Source: Allacma fusca (lineage: Eukaryota > Arthropoda > Collembola > Symphypleona > Sminthuridae). From it: a DNA stretch of 64,000 bases. The stretch lies in the NCBI GenBank assembly GCA_947179485.1, contig OX359245.1, forward strand, positions 291,001 to 355,000. Direction: 5' to 3'. Both the position numbers and the translations under genes were made by a program. Below are positions 20,833 through 32,816 of this stretch, one piece after another (position 1 is the first letter of the stretch; each line of letters begins with the position of its first letter). The notes below the pieces were generated by a model. It ran no database searches. It was given only the letters and a program-made list of their open reading frames with translations, and was not told where the DNA came from.

Positions 20833-21774
20833 TTATTGTGTACCATGCTGTCCCAGGGCGACATCTTCCGCGTCCGCCTCATGCCGCATCAGTTCGTCCA
20901 ACCAACCTCGAATGGTTTGACGTCGAGCAAACCGATTTCCGGCTGGAATAAACCCCTGTATGTTGGCGAGGTCTTGAGATTTGACTTGGGGTCCACTTGG
21001 CCCGAATCGGCGTTGAAATAGAAAAAAACCAGCAATCCCCAAAGCACCGAGCAACAGAGATCCAAGCAAACTCAACCCGCCTGCAAAAGCACAAAAACAA
21101 AGCAAATTTCATTAATTAATTCCACCGTAATTTATTGGCTACACAACATTACATCAATTATACTTTGTCTGACAAGTGGGAGGGATGTCAAGTCATTGGG
21201 ATGCCAAATCATGGGATGCCAAGTGGAGAGATGCCAAGTCCTAAGGATGCCAAGTGCAGAGATGCCAAGTCCAAAGGATGCCAAGTGGAAGGATGCCAAG
21301 TCCATGGGATGCCAAGTCCAAAGGATGCCAAGTGGAAGGATGCCAAGTCCATAGGATGCCAAGTGGAGAGATGCCAAGTGATTGGGATGCCAAGTCCATA
21401 GGATGTCAAGTCCATGGGATGCCAAGTGGAAGGATGCCAAGTGGAAGGGATGCCAAGTCCATGGAATGCCAAGTCCATAGGATGCCAAGTTCACTGACAA
21501 AAATGGCTGCCAAGAGTTAAACCACAAATATAAAAATAAATGTTTAACCAATTAATAATTACCAGTTGCAAACCAATTGATCGTTGAAATAGTCCGCACA
21601 ATGGTCTCGGCACAATCTGGCTGATTACATTCACCAGGAAATCGGGCAACCCCAAGTACGTCATCTCCCAACTCGGAAAGGTCCTCGAAATATTTTCCGG
21701 CTTGCCCAAAAAGTATTCCCCAGTCACAGCTTGGACTCCTTGTACAGTCCAGACAAGAGAGGAGGGGGCGCACA
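20833..21774 (-). CDS. Right-TIR gene: predicted short membrane protein sharing the TIR exon
   Basis: Exon 21774-21563 lies in the right TIR and is the counterpart of 1083-1295 (same SCLDCTRSPSCDW cluster; one Cys is Tyr here). Its donor GTAATT and the acceptor TTTTGCAG before 21080 join in phase 1 to exon 21080-20833. That exon encodes a glycine/leucine-rich span (GGLSLLGSLLLGALGIAGFF), then QRRFG, and a ~50-residue tail to a TAA. The intron contains the TIR minisatellite. Compared with the left gene, the outer domain is shared but the stalk, anchor and tail differ. An alternative is an unspliced 90-residue ORF starting at 21105. The 5' exon may be the signal-like ORF at 22058-22012. Confidence 0.5.
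21181..21495 (-). repeat. 15-16 bp minisatellite at the inner end of the right TIR
   Basis: Inverted counterpart of 1365-1707 with the same unit (plus strand GGATGCCAAG) but a different order and number of unit variants. It shows that the two arrays have changed independently since insertion, or by unequal exchange. Confidence 0.95.
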
Positions 21775-22563
21775 CTATTAAATAAAAATAATAATTATCT
21801 GCACTTCTTCAATAAGAATTTTTTTCAGCCACAAATTAATTAACGCATCAATAGTTATTATTATTATTGTAGACTCAAACAAGTCTCTTACCACTATCCA
21901 TATCCACTTTATAACAAACAAATTACAGGTCGAAGAAGAAAGAAACTTCAAGTGACAAAAATTAACAATAATAATTTAGGCCAAGACAAAAAAAAAACAA
22001 AAAGTGTTGACACATCGATGAGGAAAACCGCAAGAACAATTCCAAACTCCAACTTCATGGCTTGCTATACAAAACGTTCCAGTGGTAACTAATTACGCTT
22101 TTATCTACGCGACAGTAGTAACAAAGTAAATTACTTACACCAATCCCCGTGCGTCTTCTTGGAAATTGGACTGGTAGCTCCAGGACTCCAATCACCGTGC
22201 GTCTCTTCCCCCACCTCTTATGACATTCATTGCAGAAACAAATACAAATTGAATCGTAGTGATGGTTGCAAGTGCTGGGTGCAAAATATGAAAATGTATT
22301 TCTTAATTAATTAATTTGGTGACAATGATTTAATATTATTTACTGTGAACTGAACTGTCCACACTTTGTTCCAATTAATTTCGCTGTATGAAGTAGACAG
22401 GCTGCGTTAGTACATTTTCAACCTCAAATAATTTGTATGCTTTTTTACAACGTGTAGCAACTGACACTCATTTATTATGGATAAAAACAGGTTTATAGTC
22501 CTTATAGACTTTCGTATGCCCTTAAGAACTAACTATTCCTTTAATCGACTCTTCTGGTCTTCT
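21181..22563 (-). repeat. Right TIR of Polinton-1
   Basis: Reverse complement of 296-1707, ending GGTCTTCT at 22563. It contains the shared Cys-rich exon (21563-21774) and the signal-like ORF (22012-22058). Confidence 0.93.
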
Positions 22564-22936
22564 CTTTTGCCTTAACAATGCAAGAACCGTTACTTTATGT
22601 ATTTTAAGTGGGAAAAAATAAAGAGGGAATATGGACATAATAAAGAATGCATTTTCATTATAGCGTTCCTAAGCTATTGTCATAAACTACTAGTATGTGG
22701 ACGATGGTTTCAATAGTTTTCTGACCGCTTTATAATGTCCAATTTGAGGAAAGCACTATTTATGCATATATTGTAATAAATTATATGTACATTAATATTA
22801 CTGCACAATTGAATCAAAAGCTATAAAAACGCAGATGTAGCATCATCCCAATATTCAATGCATGTAATATAAATCTAATTCATTCCGTATTTGCGCTCAT
22901 TCCAGTAAAGTTCTGCTAAATCCTCTCTAAGTCAAC
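22564..22936. other. Right flank of Polinton-1 and upstream region of the next gene
   Basis: Begins with the CTTTTG duplication. It contains a TATA-like sequence at 22822. Confidence 0.45.
22822..22828 (+). promoter_or_regulatory. TATA-like box upstream of the gene at 22937
   Basis: TATAAAA lies 109 nt before the ATG at 22937. A second, weaker TATAAAT lies at ~22871. In this AT-rich DNA the match alone is weak evidence. Confidence 0.3.
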
Positions 22937-23742
22937 ATGGCTAAGCATCAGAAAATTGAGAATTTATATAGTGAGCTTAAGGAAATGTTGATTCCATACA
23001 CACTTGATACATTGAAAGAGAGGAAACCAGTGTCACAAAAAGTAAAATTGGGGCGAGTGGAAAAGAAAGGTTCAGCCATAAAAAGGAACGGGAAACCAGC
23101 AAACTTCCAAAAACTTCAAAGTATGAAGGAGTATTGTGGCGGAAATGTAAGGGTTACGCGAATGTATAATTCTCCACCAATAGAAGAAAATCAGGATGGA
23201 GTTGCACAACTGAACCAGCAAGATATCCAGTTGTATAAAACATTTGAACCGCAAAGATCTCACAACGAACAAGACTTACGAACCCAACAGCAATTTCAGC
23301 AACAACAACAGGATTACGGAACTCAACAGCAACTAGAAGATTGGATGAAGCCGAAATCACAATTTCAAGACCACACGTTGAATGAAGGTGACGTTGTTAA
23401 GAATACAGCGGACATAGCATCTGTGCAAGGATATTCTCTATGCTTATGGAACGAAAACTGTCCTTCAGTTAACCCATGCAAAACGGAAATAATTTTAGAT
23501 GCCACTGAATCATCCAATTCAACAGTAAATGGTGCGTCAGATGAATTATAATTTTTGAGGAATTATTTTATGAAGGTGATGGTTTGACTGCGAAGGACAC
23601 AGTAATTCAAGCATTTGAGAATGTAAACTACACATCTGCACCCAGCACTTTGACACCTCCCGTTTTCGTTCCAACTTCTAATCCACACAGTGCTACGACT
23701 TGTGTTGATCCTCTCTCCAAAAGGAGAGTGTGCACACTTTAG
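22937..23742 (+). CDS. Unknown Gln-rich protein, possibly two exons
   Basis: The first open frame (22937-23551) encodes a basic N-terminus (ERKPVSQKVKLGRVEKKG) and a Gln-rich middle (QQQFQQQQQDYGTQQQ). A second open frame, 23560-23742, ends KRRVCTL and has coding-like composition. The two join in phase 0 if a 35-nt GT-AG segment (23525-23559) is removed. That is very short for an intron, so a frameshift is an alternative. The combined length would be about 256 residues. No domain recognised. It may be a host gene or belong to an element; it reads away from Polinton-1. Confidence 0.4.
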
Positions 23743-24393
23743 CTTCAACGTCAACTGCCCAAAATCTCTTGAACTTATGTATGAGTATATGTATATGGAT
23801 GCATAAACTGAAAAGGATGGGAAAATGATATTAAGCACGAATATAAATATCCTGTTTTTTAGGTTTTGAGGAAAGATTTTTTTTATTACTTAGATTTTTT
23901 ATATAGAGAAAAGATTTTTACGGAACAAAATATGCTACTGTACGAAACCCACAAATCATGAGTAAAATAATTTTTAAAGTACAATAACGGATGGAAATTG
24001 TAAATTATTTCTAACTTAATTTTATAGGTAATTGAATTATTTCATACATTTAGAAAATGTGTTTGATAGAGCATCGAAAATTGAGGGTTTGACAGAAGTT
24101 GGATTTTCTAAAGGCTATTTTTATATAAGAGAATGTAGGACTGTCATTTGGAGAGATTGATATTATGTGGAGGTAAAGTGTAAAAAGCTCAGAAGAATGC
24201 ATGAAACGATTCCATTCACAATCAGTTAAATAAATAATTAAATTAATGACAGTAATTTAAGTATTGACGTAAAAGAAAAGAATTTCAGCTAAAATTCAAA
24301 CATTTCTGCCACGTCTGGAGATATAGGAGATGACTTGAATGTTTGAGTAAATTTAGGATCAGGGGACGCAGGTGGGCTGTCAAACCGTATAGG
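23743..24393. other. Non-coding stretch
   Basis: AT-rich, no supported ORF or repeat. Confidence 0.4.
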
Positions 24394-25146
24394 TTATGAG
24401 TCTAGGCTTGGTTTAATAGGACTCACAGTTGGTGAAGGAGTTGGTGGTGGTGTGCCTGTATCTTGATGGAGCGGGCTGTACCCATAATCTCCTCCAACCT
24501 CTCGAAAGAATGCTTCGAGATTAATTAAACCCTCTATAGAAAGTGCCAAACTTAGTCCTGCCCAGGTTCCACCGTATCTTTGAGTAATGTTTGCTTTGAC
24601 TGGGTTGTTCAAGATAAGTTCAGGCTCTCGGTTAGTTTGATTGACTGTTAATGCGACACTTAGACTTCCTAGGTCCAAGTCGCACGTATTCCAAAACGCC
24701 AGTCTGTTTCCTTTCCATGGGAAGGTTCGCTCTTTCCCTTCGAAACACGGAATAGTGGTGTATTTCCCGTTTTTTCCCATGCATTCGAAATATTGGTGCA
24801 AGATCATTTTAATGTAGTCGGCCAGTTGTGGCACTTGGTAATTGCCTATTTTAACAGCCGTAGAAGTTCCATCTTGTCTCTGTCGTCCGAGTAAATAATA
24901 ATCAGAGTGGGAGGGTGGGTAATAGTCCTTACGAATCAAGATGTTTTTTGAATCTGCAAATAATGATAGGAAATTTGGTAAATTAATTGTTACTTAAACA
25001 TCATATACACAATGTAACGATATTCTAAATAAATAGTATAATATATACAGTAGTTATGTAAAAGATGCATGACAAAGTATTATAAAAATAAATGATTGGA
25101 TATTTAACTTACAATGAACGAGTTTTCGTTTTCGAAAAAATCCCAT
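24394..25146 (-). CDS. Unknown protein, two exons
   Basis: Exon 25146-25113 (MGFFRKRKLVH, strongly basic) joins exon 24953-24394 across a 159-nt intron with a GTAAGT donor and a TTTGCAG acceptor in phase 1, giving 197 residues. The main part contains DYYPPSHSDYYLLGRQR, a segment with PQLADYIKMILHQYFE and KERTFPWKGNRLAFWNTCDL, and an apparently beta-rich region. The tail is Pro/Thr-rich (TGTPPPTPSPTVSPIKP). The basic start plus compact body could suit a structural protein of a small virus or of an element, but I recognise no family. It lies between the two Polintons. Confidence 0.45.
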
Positions 25147-25256
25147 TCCTGGTGCGGTTCTAAGAACCTTTGTTTAGAAAGAGATCCTCCAGTCGGATCG
25201 AGCCTTTGAGCTGACCGCATAGTTCGATTCACTGCCATTCGGCTTCGGTTGGTGCC

Positions 25257-26102
25257 TAAAACAAATGATTGTGGAGCAATTATTAAATACTTTTCACTCA
25301 CAAACTATTTCACACACTAGCAACAGATTAAAACAACTTCGACGGTTGAAGTCGGTAAACAATTATTATTATAGGAAATCATTTTTAAATAATATAATAG
25401 ACTGTAAAACTCATACCCTGTCTTTGATCCTTGTAGTTAAAACTTTTACATGATGAATAAATTTAAAACTTTTTAAAGAGGAGAGATGTAACAAAAATTA
25501 GTTGGTTCAATACAGTAGTAAAAAGTTTGAGTAAGTAATTAAGTAATGACAAAAAGATCAACAAGATTTTTTGACTGTATGGTTCGACTAGAAGCAGTGA
25601 TTATAAACCTCGGTAATTGAGGAGAGAGTGACAAAATATTTAGAGCAAGAGCATGTATTTATATAAATATTCCCCGCCTAATAGTTGACTCAGCTGGGCA
25701 GACCAGCGGGATTTGGTTGAGATTTTATTCCGATAGAATTCCATGAAAAAACAGGAGGGAATCGAAAAAGTATATGCGTACTAAGTGAACAAAAAGGTAC
25801 CTTGGATGGTCCTTGAAAAAGTAGCAAACTATGCATAGAACGTTGGCTTAGTGATTCCCTCCCATGCAATTCATATCCCGCTCTTTTGGTCCGTTCTATT
25901 TACATTCTGGGTTGGAAATGAATAAAACATTTTACAATCTCCGTTTTTGAATTTCCTTCCTCACCATCCGACCTGCATAAACTTACTCCTGTTCTTACAC
26001 ATAATTATACAATGATTTCCATAGCGCCTGATGCAATGAGTTTAGCTCTTTGGTGTAGAGAATTAAAAAATAGTCATTAATGAACCAAGTATTGTTTATA
26101 AC
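25257..26102. other. Non-coding stretch between the unknown gene and Polinton-2
   Basis: No supported ORF. I looked for a TIR like that of Polinton-1 at the left edge of Polinton-2 and did not find one. Confidence 0.4.
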
Positions 26103-27573
26103 ATGCTAAGCAATGAACAAAAACTTATTATAAATATGATTAAAAAGCATGTACAGAATCCTTGGGATTATCAGTTGCAAAAGCCAATGCATTGCATTGT
26201 AAATGCTCCTCAGGTTTTGGGAAAACTACACTAATTGCACATTTGAAGTACATTTTTGACAATGAAAAAATTGCTAGAAATAATTTTGATTACATTATCT
26301 GCAGCTTTCAAGGTATTATTGCTTTTAATATTGGTGGTCGCACGTTACACAGCTCATTCAGTTTGGAGTACAGTGAAACTAAACGAAATCATTGTATGAA
26401 TCATGATGTCTATAAAGCCTTACAATTAGCAACAATAGTAGTGATTGATGAATTCTCGCAAGTTGGTTTGAATTTATTATTGCAATTAGACAGACAACTT
26501 CGGAACGCCGATCCGACTTTTGCAGACACGCTATTTGCTTCACGAAGTATTATATTATTTGGCTGTTGCAGCCAGACGTTTCCTGTAAAAGATTTTCCGT
26601 TATATTTTCCTACTAAAAAGTCAAAAAAGCTTAGAAACATACATAATGTTTACAAATCTGTAAAACGTGCTATTAATTTAACAAAACCCTTTCGTCACAA
26701 CGAAGAAAATAAAATATTTTTGGAGCTCCTTGAAAGGTTGAAAAATAAAGATACAACGTATGCAGATTATTTGATGCTAAAATCTAGACAGTTATGTTGT
26801 TTACCAAAAAATACTATTGAAATGTGGAACGAATGTGTGCGCATTTTCCCTTACCGAGCTCATGTAGCTGACTTCAACAGGTAGGAATATATGTTTATTT
26901 TAGATAAAAAAGCAAAGGTTAATCCTGTTATTTTCTCTAAAGGAAGAGGCTCCGGGAAAACTACACTGAGGAAGAAATCATTACAGTTCGAACCGAATCA
27001 CAAACGTTGGAAATAGCGGTCGGAGTGGAGGTCATTCTCCTTAAGAATATCGCTTCTGCGGCTGGCCTTTGCAACGGCTCCTTGGGTATTGTTAAATTTT
27101 TACAGAAAAGAGCAGATGGGGAAATACTTTACATTGCTGTGGAATTGTATTCATGCATTGGTTCCTTCTTTGTGTCATCTTCATACGAAAAAGCATTTCC
27201 AGTGTACCGTACGGATGTAATACTATGGGACAAAATAACTTCGTCCTACAAAAAATACAAAATATTTCCACTTTCACTCTCTTATGCTTACACTGGACAT
27301 AAGTCGCAGGGAGCTAATATGAAGAAAGTAGCTTTTTATTTAGGAGAAAGTGAATTCTGTGCAGGACTAGATTGCGTGATGCTGAGCCGCTGCCGTCGCT
27401 TGGAAGATCTACTGATATTAGATACATACATTGCTGATGACAGATTCTCGCAAAAAACAAATGCTACAAAGCTGCAAATTGCAGAGGATAAGAGGTTGAA
27501 GAGGCTATCTGAAAATCACTTCACGGTTATTAGAAACAAAGATTCCAAAGCCAAATGCCAAATAAAATTGTAA
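26103..27573 (+). pseudogene. Pif1-like helicase of Polinton-2, frameshifted
   Basis: It starts at the ATG at 26103 (MLSNEQKLIINMIKKH). A 1-nt frameshift lies inside the P-loop near 26210; downstream GFGKTTLIAHLKY is in another frame. Exon one runs to 26880, a 61-nt intron follows and exon two is 26943-27573. Walker B is IVVIDEFSQV. Motif III reads LFGCCSQTFP, where the usual GD is GC. Later motifs are AGLCNGSLGIV and YTGHKSQGANMKK. It is homologous to the helicase of Polinton-1 and likewise converges on the polymerase gene. Confidence 0.8.
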
Positions 27574-27641
27574 AACATTTTCAGGAAATAAAATAAAAAA
27601 CTCAGATTTTACTTATTTATGGGTAGAACTCCTTCCACATA

Positions 27642-30600
27642 TTAACAATGCATGACTTGTTTAGTAGATGTTGCATATATATATTTATGAGCCTCGTCAC
27701 TTTTACGTCTAAGGTGAATATTACCAAATGGTAAACTTAAGTTAATGTCATCATCATTCGGATAACAACGATACACATCAAGAGCATGGAAGCATAATTT
27801 ATCAACTTTTAGATTGAACAAATTATGATTCACTGATCTAATGAGGTTTACTTCACACCGCTTAAAGCCGTTGTTAATAATTATGTCTTTGTAAGTTTGA
27901 TGTGTGACATATTTTGATAGACAAGCATATGGGATGCCTTTTGCCTTTAACTCTTCCACATTATTAAATTTTATGTACGAGTGTTGTTTAGATTTAATTG
28001 CACAGATTTCAGAAATGTCCAAGGATTCGAGCTTGATCTTACCCGAGACTCCTGCATTAAGTTTATCTAAATTCTTGTGAGTCGAGCAAATTAAAAAAAT
28101 GTCATGGTTTTTGGGAATTTTGCTCCAATCAAAAATGTGTCTATTTGTTATTAATATTTCGTACAAATCATTTTCAGGAGACTTGATTTCATAAAAAAAC
28201 TGTCAGTGTTTGTATAAATCAAAGAGAGATTTTGTTTGAAAATGTTTTTAACTGTTGGTAATAAGCTGTGTAGTATTATACCTTTGCTAAATTTAGTACT
28301 GTCATTCCTGTTTGAATGGGACTGCTGAGCGTTATTTTTTCAGGTTTTGGGACCACAACAGTGATATCTTAAGATAAAATATCAAAATCCACGCAGTTTG
28401 GATTTTCTAACTTCTTTTTAAATTGTGACTTTGATGTGCAAAATTTTATTTTTACTAAACTGCCATATTTCATCAACAGCCTACCAAAGAGACTGTTATT
28501 ACCTAACTTTAAAGAAGCACGCATGCATTCTGTTTTAGCTAATTTCCTTCGTTCTACGTTATATGTAATGTATTTCTCTAGATAGTTTTTCTGTGTAAAT
28601 CTAATTCCTTCGTGAATTTTTAAATCTTGACGCCCATTTTTAAATAATAAGCCAAGGCTTTGTAGTGTAAAACATAACCATTTCTGTCGTATTGATGCAA
28701 GATTAAATTTGGGGTGGTTATGAATTGGCGACTTGTAGGTACACCTAATGTTTTCATGCCGGTTGTTTGACTTTCCAATAATTCCGACATCCTAATCACC
28801 CTCTTTTCCGGCATTAATGGTAAGTCGCTCGTGTATGAGTGTATTTCTTCACTGTATTCTAAGTCAACTATAAGTATGTACCCCTTTGACTCAGTTAGAA
28901 TGTTAGGATCTTCCCAATAAATTTTCTGTATCTCTGAGAGTCCTACCCATTCATAGTCGCAGGCGGGAAAAAAATTGTTCTGCATAAAATAGCTATACTA
29001 GCTAACGATATCGAATGATACTATATGAGTTCTTGGTTTATTTGCATCAAATCCTAAATGATTTTTTTCGCAATTTGCTAAAAGGTATTTTTTGGTTGGG
29101 AATGCCGGGCCCCCTCTCACACCTTCTGCAATTAAATCCAGCATTTTTTTGTCTCGGATATATTGTATGTTTTTCCCAGAAACGTATAAAAAGGCTTGCC
29201 ATGCAAACCCGGAAGCTGAGCATAGATAGGTTGGGTCAATTCCGTAATTTTCCATTGCACTCTGAACAAATTCAATCCAAATAATTGAAAGCAAGTCCGT
29301 GTCGATGACTGTGTAGAGATGTGTATAATTTTTAAAGTTTTTACTCCAAATCTTTCAAAAAACGATTAAATGTGCTGATATTTTTCATCTGAACACATTT
29401 CATTTTTCAATTCATTAGAAAAAAATTCTTTTCCAGGAATTTGCACACTATCGTGCAATTTCTCAGGACCAGATAAAAATGTGTGTGGATATGGAAGCTT
29501 TTGAAGAAGATGGGAAATGCTGTTTTCGTCATAGTTTGTTATTACTTTTTTCGGGATTAAATGAGAATCGACAACTTGCATAATGATCTTTGGTAGCAAT
29601 TCGCTCCTATCCTTTTCCAAATTGTCAGCTAGTTTCGCCAATGAAAATGGAAGAAAATTAAAAACATCCATAAATCTAATATTGACTTTACGGTTTCCTG
29701 TATTAGATTTAAAATCATCCTCCTCATGATAATTAGTTTTTAGTTTTGGAATGTAAAAATCTTGAGCTTCCATTTCAATCTGAATATACTTTTCTTTGCT
29801 CTTAGCTAGCACGTTGACATTGGAGAGCTCAAAAAGCTTCGATTTTAAATTTTTAATTAAAACGTAAAAATCAAATCCCCGTCCGTTGAGGCACAAACAC
29901 GTTAGAATATTTTTATACCTAATTGTTAAAATACATACTTGGCAGAGACTTGCTAAATAAACCACTGTAAAAAAAGACACTAATTAGTGTTGAAAATTTG
30001 AAAATTGAATGGTTTGCTCCAAGGGAATAGTTGTATACCTTGATCACGGTGATGTTGATAGCATTTGATAACAGGTTTACTCTGCTTTGTTTTCTTCCTC
30101 TCAGGTTCCTCTTCTTCAGAATCAGACGATGCATCAATTAAATTTCCATCCGAATCGAATTCTAATTTATCGAGTTGATCATCAATATCGAATTCTTGAT
30201 TTGTGAATTCTCGCCTACAGGGCGTACAATGAGTCGCTAGTCGATGCCGCTCTTCTTCTTTAGGAGTTGGATTCACATAATTATTTGTAAACCGAATCTT
30301 AGTTAATGGAGTTTTTGCCCAGTGGAAAACCCTTGCGAAAAACGTCTCGACTACATCTTCACCATCGTAATACTCTGAGCACACAAGTTCAGCGGATGAG
30401 CTTGTTGTGTATGACGACAATACTATAGGAAGCAGGAATGTACTCGTACATATATGTTGTATTAGCCTTTTTGTTATTAGCTTCCACTGGTACGGAAAAA
30501 CATTCAAAGTCAAATACTAACACGAACGGTTGATAATTTGTCAATTCCAGGCGTTTAAACTCAATTACATGATCGTTTGGAGTGATTTCAAAATTACAGT

Positions 30601-31821
30601 TTTGCTTGTACATACGTCGATATGCTTTTTTAATGAAGTTAAAGTCGCAAACGTCCTGAAGCAATGACTACATTTATGCTGAGTGACCTTGCTTCCGGGC
30701 TCGTGCAGAAATGAAGTCAAATTTGTAATTAGAACATAATGGTAGGAAGCAACTCCATTTCCCATATTTTCCTTTATTAAAAATAAATTTATTATTTACG
30801 AAAATTCTGCTCTCGATTTTCTAAATAAAATCACATTTTCCACACTATGGCTAAATATATTAGGTTATACGCGATTGACGTCCTCAAATGTGTTCAACTT
30901 ATGTGGATTTACACGAACCCCATCATTCACAGTTGTAAAGTCAACCAAATGTTTGATTTTTTTCCAAGCTATATAATTCTTAAGATTATGATTATCAATG
31001 GTTTTTATTTTATTTTCTTCTATTTGTTTATCCCAAAATAAACCTGCAAGCACACACCATTTAAAACAAAAATCACCAAAATTCTTGAAATTCAAATACA
31101 CTTTCTTACGAAATAAAAATGGCATGCTCAAATGCGACCTACGAAAAGCATTTTTAAGTAATCTAAGTTCTGCAATTTTTAATTCAAAAGATTCGACGTT
31201 TTTTGTTGTCCACCCACTCCCATTACGCTCAAAAATGTTCTTTTTAGTAATTATTCCGTCAGAGCACTCCCAAATCAGAGATGTTGCATACGTATCAAAA
31301 AGATCTTTATTTTCGCTTTTAAAATAAATCGTAGCATTTTTAGTTACTTTTTCATTTTCATCTAAATTCATTTCTTTTTCCATAAGAACAGCTAACGCTA
31401 TTTCAATCCTGATAGTTTAGTGAATTGCATATAGTTGCTTAAGTAATTTCACAAGCGAGTTAAACACAATACCAAAACATTCTGAAATATCTGGAGTATG
31501 AACAAAATTATTATATTTATATTTGACAACAGCACCTAAATGGCTGCGCAAATATTCTGAAAATTCGTCCAAGTCCAGTTCATAATTTTTGTCAACATGG
31601 GCTAAATATTTTCCAGGACACGGACATTTGTGTAAATGCTTCTTACTAATATACCAAGCACAGTGTTGACAATTATGTACATTTTCAATATCTGCACCGT
31701 AAAGTACATACTGCCAACAATGAAATTGACAGAAGGGTAGAGGACATCTGAGAATCTGTAGAAAAACCATACACGAGATACGATCAAAGAAATGCTTCTC
31801 ATTACATATATACAACAACAC
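27642..31821 (-). pseudogene. polB: Protein-primed DNA polymerase B of Polinton-2, many breaks
   Basis: At least nine frame fragments read 31821 to 27642 in order. The N-terminal cluster and the helix FSEYLRSHLGAVVKYKY align with the Polinton-1 start. Exo I is intact (VLVFDFECF, fragment 30664-30389). Fragment 29980-29366 covers the region with FNFLPFSLAKLAD. Motif A is cut by a stop soon after HIVSFDIVS (29000). The C-terminal fragment 28166-27642 includes the KxKGI-type segment ELKAKGIPYA. It is clearly non-functional, but a useful comparison for the Polinton-1 polymerase. Confidence 0.85.
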
Positions 31822-32043
31822 ATGTATGTATGTATACGCTATGTATATTCAATGTCTAACCCACCTGGTTCCTCCTTCCGCATTTTTTTGGTTCAGGATA
31901 TTTTGTTGCTTCGTATTGGATGCATGGAAAAAACTGCAGTTGTGCATTGGTGCTATTAATTGCTACAAGTGTGATGATGGAATGACAAGTTTGAATCTAT
32001 ACACAGCGATCCACTCACCTCCTCCCCTGCAACATATACCATC

Positions 32044-32779
32044 TCAAAGTTCCGCTGGAGGGAAATACTCATCTGCGTCTGTTTGCCTTGGCTCTTTCCC
32101 TCCTTTAATGTGCTTATAAACCAGGGACGGGAAGGGGCTTGAATACGAATACTTTTTTAAACCTTGAGATACGAATGAAATACTTGACAAAGAACTTTGT
32201 ATGGTGGAAACAAATTAGCAATTTTTGTTATTTTTTTTCGGATACTAATTCCGATTCCGATTCCAATACTTTTCTTTAAACCCATTTTTTAGGTATTGTA
32301 AGTATCGGATTTCAAAAATTCTTTTTAAATTCCGATTCTACTGTTATTGATCTACTTGTCTATGCTTACAACTAATCAATCCAACTGTTCATTTACATAC
32401 AATCGAGGTACAAAGTTTTTGGGGCACTGTGCAATTCGGATGCGGATTCCCGTCCCTGTTATAAACCTTAGTACCATACTTATATAACTTAATAGCTACA
32501 AGTATGAACAGAAGCAACACAGTGAAGCACATCACTGAAATATAAAGCCATACTTCATTCTAAAAACATACATACGAATTTCTAAAAAACATATCATGTA
32601 CATATTCATACCATACATATAAGAAATAAAAACTCACTGCCTGGGCTTTCACCTATCGCTGTCACAGGTGTTCCTGTTGCATTACTGAGTGGGTTATAAT
32701 CGAATAACAGGGATCGAATTATTAAATTTATGTTACTCATTAAAAGATCGTGGTTGGATTCCATTGCTGTATAATCCAT
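32044..32779 (-). pseudogene. Small membrane-protein gene of Polinton-2 interrupted by a hAT element
   Basis: A first exon starts at the ATG at 32779 (MDYTAMESNHDLLM), with NAT as a possible glycosylation site. A second exon from 32559 encodes a hydrophobic span (WLYISVMCFTVLLLFILVAIK) and runs straight into the hAT insertion at 32458. On the far side of the hAT (32113-32044) the same frame continues with a charged, Pro-containing tail ending PPAEL and a stop. The hAT thus landed in the cytoplasmic-tail codons. The exon one donor is uncertain (a phase-0 donor near 32630). Position and anchor match the membrane exon 11025-11248 of Polinton-1. Confidence 0.55.
32122..32458. mobile_element. hAT-type non-autonomous element, family CAGGGACGGG
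   Basis: 337 bp with termini CAGGGACGGGA and TCCCGTCCCTG and a perfect 8-bp target duplication TTATAAAC (32114-32121 and 32459-32466). The interior is made of degenerate GAATAC/GATTCC hexamers. It belongs to the same family as 44599-45565. Confidence 0.92.
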
Positions 32780-32816
32780 TGTAAAAAACTATTTCTGCAC
32801 TTTATGCAACCTTCTT

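Larger units (their letters stand above)
296..22563. mobile_element. Polinton/Maverick element, nearly complete (Polinton-1)
   Basis: The element is 22268 bp long, bounded by inverted repeats starting AGAAGACCAGAAGAG and a 6-bp target duplication. It carries the diagnostic set: protein-primed family B DNA polymerase, retroviral-type integrase, FtsK/HerA-type packaging ATPase, adenain-like cysteine protease, double-jelly-roll type major capsid protein and penton-like minor capsid protein, plus a Pif1-like helicase. The TIRs differ by scattered substitutions and small indels. The polymerase has two frameshifts, the major and minor capsid genes one in-frame stop each, and the helicase lacks a full P-loop. 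The copy is therefore old and probably not autonomous, although its architecture is intact. Some breaks lie in homopolymers and could be assembly errors. Confidence 0.95.

Noticed and set aside
31826-32119. Plus-strand ORF beside Polinton-2
   Set aside because: Antisense to the membrane-gene tail and intergenic DNA, no coding features.
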